Shown here: in pieces, positions 45,956-54,747 of the stretch | Layout: each line of letters opens with the position of its first letter | Numbering within the stretch: the stretch's first letter is position 1 | NCBI GenBank assembly: GCA_946894095.1 | Contig: OX335644.1 | Span: 17,341,595-17,405,594 of the forward strand | DNA from: Incurvaria masculella | Taxonomy: Eukaryota > Arthropoda > Insecta > Lepidoptera > Incurvariidae | Length of the DNA: 64,000 nt | Direction of reading: 5' to 3' | The notes under the pieces: generated by a model | What the model was told of the DNA's origin: nothing | Database searches by the model: none | The model's input: the letters and a program-made list of their open reading frames with translations, nothing else | Translations under genes and position numbers: made by a program

Positions 45956-47839
45956 TTAGTTGCAAAATCTTATTTTAGATGTCTTTTCATTCCATATTTT
46001 TAGTTGTCGTTGGTTTTCCACTCTTTTGTAATACAACTCCGTAGTGAAAATCACAGCAGAAGATATCCAACCGACAATCAAAATTCCAAAGATAATCTTA
46101 GTATCATCAAAAGTGATGGGACAGCCAGCTTTACACTTAAACCTTTCATTTTCGCTCTCCTTTTTTAACATGTGAGCCTTCGATTTTGTTGTCAAGCCAT
46201 TTGCCTCCTTGATTAGCTTCTTACAAATACCAGTTTCTATTAGTCTTCTTATAATGCGCTTTAAACCCTCAGTGGTAAAACTATTTTTCCTCAAAAACAT
46301 CACTTTGTTTGCTGCTACCAAATTTTCCGCAACTTTTTCTAATCTGACCGCCGCCCCCCCTTTCATCTGATTATTGACTTCAAAATTATCAAACAAATTC
46401 GTCGTGAGGGTTGTGGTACCATCAAATAAGATGGTACTATTTGAGCAGTCAATATAATCATTGCAGATCTTGGCATTTTTTACGAACTCGTAGAATTGCT
46501 GATCATCGATTGAAAAATCAATAGGATTAAGCATATACGGCGTCTTTTCCGAAGTCATCAATTTCTTGTTGCTATTAATGTATTTATGCTGTGGTAAAAT
46601 AGTCAGTAATGTGATGAGTTGTATCGAAAAATATATTTGATAAAATATGGTGAGAAGAGAGTAAAATATTGACAACAGTTTCTCTCTACGTGTCCGAGCT
46701 CGGAGAGCATTGCAGCCGCCAAGAAGAACTCCCCAATTATGGAACAAAATATATAATAATGTGAGACGGCTTCTTGAGTCACGCTCAAAGTTGAACACAT
46801 ATCCAATGATTGAGAGAAAAATATAACAAATTATAAAATAAATCATTTCGTAGAACTTCTTCCAATTTCGCTTGGCCTCCGTCGCATTGTAGACCCAAAA
46901 GATAAATTCCTGAGAATATGTTGATGAATATTCGAAGGATTCTTCATAGATGCGGCTTAGTCCACCAGCCGCCACTTCAAGTTTTTCTTCATTGAATAAT
47001 CTTTTAATGGTCGTATTGGCATAAAACTCATCTTGGTTATCACCAAACTTCTTTAAGTAATGTAATTCTAGTGACATGTTCAGAGTTTTCGCTACAATTT
47101 TCAGCGTCTCCACGTCTGCACCAGAAACGTTTTTTATTACATCATAATTAGATAAATGTTTTGATTTCGGAATAATGGTGTACGGAAAGTTATCTATTAC
47201 TCCTACGAACAAAGGTCTCATATTACGATTTTTTGAAAGTTTCTTGGTATATTTGAATTTGTAGTGAATTGACCAAACCTTGCCTCTTTGAGTTACTTCA
47301 CAAGTTTTCGTGTGATTTCTGTTGTTTGTACCTGCCTTCATTATGATAATAGTGGTATTAGGTTTCTCTTGTGGAAATAAAATTGTCATATTCCGCTGGG
47401 AAAAGAAATCTTCATTATTGGTTATCAATGTTTCGCAGTTCTTGAATGTGTCACCAGTGATTATAACGATGACGTATGAAACTTTGCTGAACATCATATA
47501 AGTTTTCAATATATGTTTGCAATATTTGACGCATAAAAATACGTTAATATCTTTTCCGTTAAACCTACTAATATATGTATGGATATATTTATATTGTGTT
47601 AAGATAATTGCATGGTGCTGGACCATATCACGGAAATCCATTGAGGCACAATGATTGTTGGTATCTTCAAAGTCATCATCATTTACGAAATGGACCGTGT
47701 TTATGCAAGAAAATGTTTCCAAAACTTCTTTAGGAATAAATTTTGTGATATTTAATCTGTTCTCATATCTTACGTTTATGTGTGCTGTATTGATAAAAGT
47801 CGTCTTTATAGTTAATAAAATAAATATCCAAGCTTTCAT
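45956..47839 (-). CDS. Divergent ionotropic receptor (IR), intact intronless copy 1
   Basis: An intronless 627-residue frame. An N-terminal hydrophobic signal-like stretch (MKAWIFILLTIK) precedes a poorly conserved extracellular region. The ligand-binding S1 lobe is about 208-318 (RPLFVGVIDNFPY, SGADVETLKIVAKTLNMSL). Membrane segment M1 is about 331-350, the pore loop about 358-376 (LFHNWGVLLGGCN), M2 about 388-415, the S2 lobe about 430-575 and M3 about 581-602. This layout is that of insect ionotropic receptors, chemosensory relatives of glutamate receptors. At the site where glutamate receptors bind ligand through an Arg, this protein reads LSRIYEESFEYS, with Glu at the likely equivalent position, as in many divergent IRs. 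It is about two-thirds identical by eye to copy 2. The lepidopteran subgroup (IR7d- or IR100-like) cannot be settled without a tree. Confidence 0.88.
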   Translation of the reverse strand: MKAWIFILLTIKTTFINTAHINVRYENRLNITKFIPKEVLETFSCINTVHFVNDDDFEDTNNHCASMDFRDMVQHHAIILTQYKYIHTYISRFNGKDINVFLCVKYCKHILKTYMMFSKVSYVIVIITGDTFKNCETLITNNEDFFSQRNMTILFPQEKPNTTIIIMKAGTNNRNHTKTCEVTQRGKVWSIHYKFKYTKKLSKNRNMRPLFVGVIDNFPYTIIPKSKHLSNYDVIKNVSGADVETLKIVAKTLNMSLELHYLKKFGDNQDEFYANTTIKRLFNEEKLEVAAGGLSRIYEESFEYSSTYSQEFIFWVYNATEAKRNWKKFYEMIYFIICYIFLSIIGYVFNFERDSRSRLTLLYILFHNWGVLLGGCNALRARTRREKLLSIFYSLLTIFYQIYFSIQLITLLTILPQHKYINSNKKLMTSEKTPYMLNPIDFSIDDQQFYEFVKNAKICNDYIDCSNSTILFDGTTTLTTNLFDNFEVNNQMKGGAAVRLEKVAENLVAANKVMFLRKNSFTTEGLKRIIRRLIETGICKKLIKEANGLTTKSKAHMLKKESENERFKCKAGCPITFDDTKIIFGILIVGWISSAVIFTTELYYKRVENQRQLKIWNEKTSKIRFCN

Positions 47840-47929
47840 TGTAATTTTTAAATATATGATTACCAGTTAAACTTGAAAAAAAAAACATGTAACCTTCAAT
47901 TTAAATTACACTATCAAGAAACGAACTGA

Positions 47930-47970
47930 ACAGAACTGACTGCATCAATACTCTGACTTGATATAAACGA
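47930..47970 (-). promoter_or_regulatory. Core promoter of IR copy 1
   Basis: On the minus strand, TTTATATCAAG (TATA-like) lies about 27-30 bp ahead of a TCAGTT initiator-like motif, about 95 bp upstream of the ATG. The block is conserved in all four IR copies. Confidence 0.6.
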
Positions 47971-48049
47971 CGATATGTCTTTTCGTTGAGGTACAATTCT
48001 AAAAATCTAAAATTATTGCTCATTTTAAATCATCGTCATTTTAAATGCA

Positions 48050-48200
48050 AATACAATGTGTAATAAAGTTGCGACGTTCCATTAGGCACCTGCACTAAAA
48101 TATTTTCCAACTTATTTACTTTTTCATACTTTATACTTACAAAGTAATATGTAAATAGAAATGATCAATCTACGAGTTTCCCGCATTAGGTATGTTCTAG
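48050..48200 (-). promoter_or_regulatory. Conserved distal upstream block of IR copy 1
   Basis: Contains aatgtgtaataaagttg and gttccattagg, conserved in relics A and B. Further out, acttacaaagtaata and atcaatctacgagtttc are conserved in copy 2. Confidence 0.55.
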
Positions 48201-48527
48201 TGCAGTATAACTTCAAATCTCGATGAAGTTGTAATAATATGAACGGTGAGAAATCATGGTTGTTTCAATATGTATGCAGAACGTGTGATTGACCACGAAA
48301 TTTAATAGAAGGTAAAATATGGCATTAATAAGGTAATGACAGTAATAAGGTTTAATTATTAAACTTTAATAGATGGCAATCGCCATCCCCGGGCGACTAA
48401 TGAGAATACACCATAACCAGATTGATCCAGTACCTCGTAAAGAAGAGAAAAGCAAGGAGAAGTGTCATGTGAACATTTCCCGGGTCGTCGCCCCGCCGTA
48501 TTGGACATATTATCCGCATTGAGCGGC

Positions 48528-48929
48528 TCGTAGCCTAGTGGCGCGGGGACTGGCCTAGCGTACCAGAGGCCCGGGTTCAATACCAACTTGCACCACTGTC
48601 TTTCTCTTTCAGAGTTTGATAAGTGCATTTCGTCACGAATGCGAGCTGCTCCATGGTTCGGAATCCATGTAAAACTGTAGGTCCCCTTCCCCTACTAGGT
48701 GGTAGGGTTTAAGCCCGCCCGGGTTGGTACCATCGCATTGGATAAAAAGATGGTCAAAGCGGCAATGAACAATTGTCCGTGTTTTCCATCCAGTTCAATG
48801 TAGCCGTGCTCATAAAGGGAAGGTCCTGGCATGGCACCTAATTCCTTCGGGAATGTGGTGTATTGGGCTAATATCATAACGGTAGTTGTGTGGTATTAGC
48901 CATCCATGTCAGGTCGCATAAAAAAAAAA
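48528..48929 (+). mobile_element. tRNA-derived SINE, full length
   Basis: The head has a consensus-matching A box (tagcctagtgg) and B box (ggttcaatacc) for RNA polymerase III. A body of about 330 bp follows, ending in an A-run at 48919-48929. It is inserted in the duplicated upstream block of IR copy 1; copy 2 lacks it. Confidence 0.85.
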
Positions 48930-49587
48930 CTATGCCGACCCCGGGCAAGTATTCATGAATAAGTGTATTGTATTGTAAAGCATAAATGTGAAAATATATA
49001 TATAAATATAACGTATAGACAAGTGAAGTTTCTTAGCGGATTATTCTTCACTGAGTTGATCGAACCCGCGGATAAATCAAATCGTGAGGTGACTTTGTGT
49101 AGTTTAACTACCAGAAGTTTAATAAATAAATGAAATGAAATCACCGTCGAGCGCGAATGTGCTCTCGAAATACGTCCGCCAAATCGACACAAACCCACCA
49201 ATATGTCTGCTATGTTTTCGTGTAGCGTTTGATTTGAATGGGACAACGGATCTCATATCAGATGAGCTAGATGGCACATGTCCTTTTTTATCTAAAACCA
49301 CTAATAACAAGTAGAATGCAAATTAAAAGATTCAAATTCTAATTTAAAAAATGAACATAAAAAGAGACGCACGATGTATGCATGTTTTTTTAACCGACTT
49401 CACAAAAGGAAGAGGTTCTTGTTCCACTTTTTTAAAATTATTTGTAACATGACATTGGCTCTCCCCACCTACTCTCCACACACTAATAAGCTAGCTGGAA
49501 AGCCAGGATATTTTCAAATTGTAATCAATAATTTTGAGAATGAAAAATAAAATTGATTTCTCACTCATTTAGGTTTTTTTATGCAAA
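48930..49587. other. No gene; end of IR upstream duplication
   Basis: 49140-49185 (gtcgagcgcgaatgtgctc) still matches copy 2 upstream DNA at about 57255-57290. Beyond that nothing is recognised. Confidence 0.45.
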
Positions 49588-49720
49588 CTGACATGTACGG
49601 TTAATACCACACAACTACAATTATGATATTAGTTCAATATACCACATTCCCGAAGGAATTAGGACATGCCAGGACCTTCCCTTTATGAGCACGGCTACAT
49701 TTAATTTGGTGGAAAATAAT
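49588..49720 (-). mobile_element. SINE 3'-part fragment
   Basis: gtacggttaataccacacaa, acattcccgaaggaattagg and ccaggaccttccctttatg match the SINE body in reverse. Confidence 0.6.
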
Positions 49721-49977
49721 TCTGAAACATGTTTTGAATATGTTGCCCACTAGTTAGTGAAGAAGATACAAAAACTACGGATCCTTTTATTGTGACGTTC
49801 AATCCGAGAATTTTGATTTGGTCTGTGCACAATTTTGGTTTGCACCTTGGTTTGGTCTACAAATAAACATACCGTCTAAAATACACGCATGAAATGGACG
49901 CCATTTTCTAAAAAGTGGGGCATGATTTGCATATCAGTAATTACGACGTAGCTGAAGAATCGGAAATTGACATCCCC

Positions 49978-50012
49978 CGTATGAGGAGTAGGACATCCTG
50001 CTCCTCATACGC
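49978..50012. repeat. Short hairpin
   Basis: gtatgaggagtagga-cat-tcctgctcctcatac pairs over 15 bp with one mismatch. Confidence 0.75.
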
Positions 50013-50230
50013 ACGGTAAGCCGTGAAATAAAAATTATAGTTATGTACCGGGTAATTTAAAAAATAGCGGTTGGCAGGAGACTTATCATTTCAAAGATTT
50101 TTTAAAATAGACAAATAATTGTAAAATTTTAAATTTATGTATGTATGCCGTATGGCGGAGGGGGGGGATGTTGAGAGGGAGTGAGGGGTTCGTTTGAGGT
50201 ACACCGCTCCGCGGAAGAAGAAGGGGCAAA

Positions 50231-50276
50231 ACCTAAACTAACCTAACCTAAACTAAGCTAACCTAACCTATCCTAT
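50231..50276. repeat. Degenerate CCTAA (insect telomere-like) repeats
   Basis: Several acctaa/cctaac units with substitutions. Compare the cleaner array at 54621-54654. Confidence 0.6.
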
Positions 50277-50750
50277 CCTAGACATATTTTGACAAATCAC
50301 GATGTGCCCAGCCGTAATATTTATGCAACAATAATTTTGTATAGTTATGAATAAAATACCTACCCAAAGGTTAATTTTTAGAAGACACGGAGAGGTACCT
50401 AAACCTTAACCTAACCAGTCAATGTCGGGGTGATTGATTGATTGATTGATTGAAAATTCTTTATTACGCCACAAAAAAAAAACAATTTACAAAAGAAAGT
50501 ATAGTGCAAAAAAAACATAAGTGGGGCGCAAAGGCGGGCTTATCCCTCGAAGAGATTTCTTCCAGCCGACCTTTGGGTGTTTGAGAAGTTTAATAGGTAT
50601 ATATTCGTAGGTAGTGGCGGTAGGTTTGGTTTGTTACTTTGAGTATTAACCTAAAACTAAGTAATCATTTGGTACATACATACATACATTAATTATGTAA
50701 TAAACTTACTAAAAAATATTATAACAATAAACCTACATATATAATATTGC

Positions 50751-50757
<7 letters not shown>

Positions 50758-50785
<28 letters not shown>
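50758..50785. repeat. AT microsatellite
   Basis: Simple (at)n run within the LINE 3' region. Confidence 0.9.
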
Positions 50786-50788
<3 letters not shown>

Positions 50789-50846
50789 CATACATCATAC
50801 ATATTGTGTGTATGTAAATATGTTTTTATTTAATATACATTTAGCC

Positions 50847-51396
50847 TTAAGGTGGCCCATCCCGCTCATCTCCCCATACAAAAGGGGAAAGAAGATCAAG
50901 CCCATATTTCTTGTCAGAGATCCAAAATTTTGCTCAAAATAGCTTTATTTTATCGAACTAGATGTCTGATGACCATTGGCATTGTAAAATTGTGTTTGGT
51001 TTCTAAGTTATAAGGTCCGAAAGTTCAAATTTTTCGCGCGTTTTATACAATAACTTTGGAGGTGGATTACGCAATTATAAAGTAAGAACATCTTAAAAAG
51101 ATTAGTCATCAGACATAGCTTATTTAATCAAGATTTATAATCTATTTGATTTTTGTTCGATTTTTGGCTACAGCGGTCGTGGTTTACTTTTAGCTAAAAG
51201 TCGTTTTGAAATTAAAATTTTCGTATATCTTACCAAATCATACACTATGCACATTGTCTTTTTTGTGGACATGTTGCATCTTCCTCATCACGGAGCCTGT
51301 CTTATTCTTTCAAACAGAGAAGGTCCCAGAGCGCAACAGCACGGTTTTGTACCGCGCCCGCGAATGAGTTAGGCCCGCCGGGTTGGGCCACCTTAA
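50847..51396 (+). mobile_element. TTAA-flanked MITE, family 1 (copy 3)
   Basis: TTAA lies at both ends, with inverted termini ggtggcccatcccg and cgggttgggccacc; 542 bp. It is inserted in a LINE. Confidence 0.9.
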
Positions 51397-51581
51397 ATAT
51401 TAGCGCTACACTGGCTGAGATAATATGCGTGTAATCTTATTTTAAAAGTGGGAAGTGATTCGGACTGACGGACAGCGTCGGGTAGCGAGTTCCACAGTCG
51501 TGCTGCCTGAATTGTGAATGATTTAGAAAAATAGGCACTTTTGTGAGAAGATATAGTCAGTATGATTGTATTACTGGACAT

Positions 51582-52421
51582 GGGGTGGCATATGTCGATC
51601 CATAATAAGAGACATCATCACGGAATATGCAAAATCACCATCGCGCATTGTGATAAGCTTTATTCTACGATTAGCCTTCGGTCTTTATAAAGTCCTTCCC
51701 AGTTACCAGCAGTCTCCTTCTAAATCTCCCTTAAACTACAGCCCACATGAACTAAGTTCTAGGAAAGGAATTTAGGGCTGCTCTAATTGGACAATGACGC
51801 AGTGACACATTTTAAAAGCAACTGAAATATTATATAAAATATCTCTTCACGCCAATATGGCATGGGTGACCTAGGTGGGTAGTTTGCAATTCACAAGCAT
51901 TCAATCCCATCCGTAGTTTTTCCTATGCCACTCTCGCTTTGCTACCAGCTGTCGCGCATGGTGCACGCATGCGCCGCGTCTCCGCAATCTTTCATCGTGG
52001 AGCTCTCGTAGGGCTCCACGCCCGCAACCCGCCGCGCGCCTGACCACGCCGTGTCGTCTCGCCTCGTCTGGGCGAAGTTCTGTGCCGCCGAACGCTGTCC
52101 TGGCACCCGACGCCTAGGAGCTGGTGCTGCTGAAGGTAGTTGGCTGTTCCTACTCCTCTGGTGGCCCGCTGTGACGTCCGGAGGCTACTGGGCATTGCAA
52201 CTCCCTCGCTCGTGAAGTGCGACCTGCCTGGGAGCGTACAATATCTGAATTTTAGTCTAATGAAAATAGCTCTTAAGAAGCAAAAGATATATTTATTTTA
52301 CTATTGATTACCATTTTATACTAACATTATAACTGCAAGTACCTATTATATTTATACTATTTGTTATTAACACATTGAATACATTATACGTAAACTCAGT
52401 GCCTGAAGGCATTTATCACTG
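51582..52421. other. No gene seen; one GC-rich patch
   Basis: 51940-52230 is GC-rich with short frames only. 51855-51925 resembles SINE debris. No coding call can be supported. Confidence 0.4.
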
Positions 52422-52625
52422 ACTAGCAGCCCGTCCCGGCTTTGTACGGGCATAATATAATTTTAAAAATATTATTTTGTCACAATATGTCACTTATTTA
52501 TTAGGATAACTAAATGTACAACATATATTAATGGGTCTAGTTCTAAAAAGATCTTTTTGAATGCGTTTAGTTACCTACTAAACGAATTAGCATCAAGCGA
52601 CAAAATATTATCTAGCGACAATTTC

Positions 52626-53175
52626 TTAAGGTGGCCCAACCCGCTCATTTCCCCATACAAAAGGGGAAAGAAGATTACGCCTATATTTCTTGTTAGAGAT
52701 CCAAAATTTTGCTCAATATAGCTTTATTTGATTGAACTAGATATCTGATGACCATTGGCATTGTAAAATTGTGTTTGGTTTCCAAATTATAACGTTCGAA
52801 AGTTCGGATTTTTCGCGCGTTTTATACAATTACTTTGGAGGTGGATTACGCAATGATAAAGTAAGAACATCTTAAAAAGATTAGTCATCAGACATAGCTT
52901 GTTTAATCAAGATTTATAATCTATTTGGTTTTTGTTAGATTTTTGACTACAGCGGTCGTGGTTTACTTTTAGCTATAAGTCGTTTTGAAATTAAAATTTT
53001 CGTAAATCTTACCAAATCATACACTATGCACATTGTCTTTTTTGTGGACAGGTTGCATCTTCCTCATAACGGAGCCTGTCTTATTCTTAGAAACAGAGAA
53101 GGTCCCAAAGCGCAACAGCACGGTTTTGTACCGTGCCCGCAAATGAGTTGAGGCCGCCGGGTTGGGCCACCTTAA
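52626..53175 (+). mobile_element. TTAA-flanked MITE, family 1 (copy 4)
   Basis: TTAA at 52626-52629 and 53172-53175; termini ggtggcccaacccg and cgggttgggccacc; 542 bp. Confidence 0.9.
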
Positions 53176-53548
53176 GAACGGCCCGTAAGCTATGCTCCCC
53201 ATACAAACGTAGTTTACTTATCATTTAAAAACCGATGTTCCAATTAAATTGATATTTAATATGTAAAATCAGGGAACCAATATCTGTGTCTGCATGCTTT
53301 TGTTTTTTTTGAAAAATCCAAACCGAATCAGATGAAAGCAAAAACAAAATCTTCATACTAATTTTGTTTTCTCTGTGGTTTGACTCAGTATACATTTATC
53401 GAAAAAGCAAAGGCATTCAGACACAGATATTTTTTGCCAGATTTGTGATACCAAATATCAAGTAAATTGCTACAGTGGTTTTCAAATGATTAATAAACTA
53501 CGTTTGTATGGGAGGCGAAATTTTCTGATGCTTACGGGGGCACCTTAA
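53172..53548 (+). mobile_element. TTAA-flanked MITE, family 2 (copy 2)
   Basis: It shares the TTAA at 53172-53175 with the preceding MITE and ends at TTAA 53545-53548. Termini are gaacggcccgtaagc and gcttacgggggcacc; it matches 21691-22067. Confidence 0.88.
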
Positions 53549-54390
53549 ACTCCGCACACGGCTGCTGCGTAGGGAGCCGACTGACTCCCCTCCCGTACCT
53601 CTGAGTGACGCCTACAAACTCTAAAATGCATAGTAGGCCGAGCGGAGTTTTTTCTAATTTTTAAACTTATGATATCTTTCGAATGAAATGTCCGAATCGA
53701 ATAATTCAAAAAGTAATATAAAGGTATTGAAACAGTCTTAAATATTAATTTTTTTTTTTTGATAAGGATTAATACCTAGGTACAAATAAAGAGCATTTTA
53801 TAACGGCGGTATTTAAATTTTTATTTTATAATAAATGCACACTTATTGTGACTTAACTATAATAGTTAGATATATGCTGTTGCGACATTTTTTGTAGATA
53901 ATGATGTGTTCTATAAAATTGTGGCACATCATTTTGTTCTATCGTGAATCGTTTTCGCAGCGCTCGCGACGTAAGGAACATTCTTGGTAATTTTTTCCAC
54001 CTTGGGTTACGTTTTCGGAGTTTTGGTAAGGATCCCAAATTTTTTTAAGATAAAACATAGCTTATGTCCCTCGGATAGACTGTAGCCTTCCAACGGTGAA
54101 ATAATTTTTCAAATCCGTTCAGTAGTTTCAGAGCCTATTCGGTTCAAATACACAAACAATCAAACCTTTCCTCTTTATATAATAGTATAGAAGTATAGAT
54201 ATAGATATGGAAAAAACAAGCAACATAATATATTATAGACATCTGACCAGGAAAGCAATAATATCAGTCTTTATATAGCCTTTATTAGGTATGCTATTTA
54301 GAAAGAAGTTGGTTAAACTATATTGTAGGTATATCATTAGATTACCACAGTTATATTTCACGGTCATGTTATCAGACGTTTCGGACGTCA

Positions 54391-54421
54391 GAACACAAGA
54401 ATCCAGGTGATTCTTGTGTTC
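54391..54421. repeat. Perfect 13-bp hairpin
   Basis: gaacacaagaatc-caggt-gattcttgtgttc. Confidence 0.85.
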
Positions 54422-54620
54422 CTTACCTTGTGTAACTAACATCCACAGTAGTCTAAAATCGTGTCAATAAATGGTTACAAGTTGTTTTACGAAAAGCTCT
54501 AATCGTCAATACTCCAACAAAGTAGAACTTAAGTTAAGCTGTAACAAAATGTCGCAACATCAATTTACAGCAATAATAAGCATATCCAGAAAGAAGATGA
54601 TTCACGAAATGACAGCACGA

Positions 54621-54654
54621 ACCTAACCTAACCTAACCTAACCTAACCTAACCT
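54621..54654. repeat. Interstitial telomere-like (CCTAA)n
   Basis: About six to seven perfect acctaacctaa units, the complement of the insect TTAGG telomere repeat, about 95 bp past the 3' end of IR copy 2. Confidence 0.85.
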
Positions 54655-54747
54655 TAGTATTTTTTTGATTAACATAGCTTGTTTGTATTCTTATCATTTT
54701 ATATCTTATTCTTATATTTATACTAATCATGTTTTATGCATAGTCAA

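Larger units (their letters stand above)
50431..51581 (-). mobile_element. LINE 3' end, interrupted by a MITE
   Basis: The minus strand encodes a reverse-transcriptase-type C-terminal tail (SFTIQAARLWNSLPDAVR, then LPTFKIRLHAYYLSQ) at about 51400-51581. A 3' region at 50431-50846 ends in repeated tgat/gattgattg units, a tail type of some non-LTR elements. A family 1 MITE (50851-51392) splits the two parts, and the TTAA at the boundary now supplies the stop codon. Confidence 0.7.
52422..54190 (+). mobile_element. Lep1-like repeat split by two adjacent TTAA MITEs
   Basis: It opens actagcagcccgtcccggc and closes with gttcagtagtttcagagcc and tttatataatagtatag, the ends expected for this type of lepidopteran repeat. 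Two MITEs interrupt it at 52626-53548. Confidence 0.5.

Noticed and set aside
48528..48600. tRNA gene
   Set aside because: A and B boxes are present, but the cloverleaf does not close and the sequence continues into a SINE body with an A-tail.
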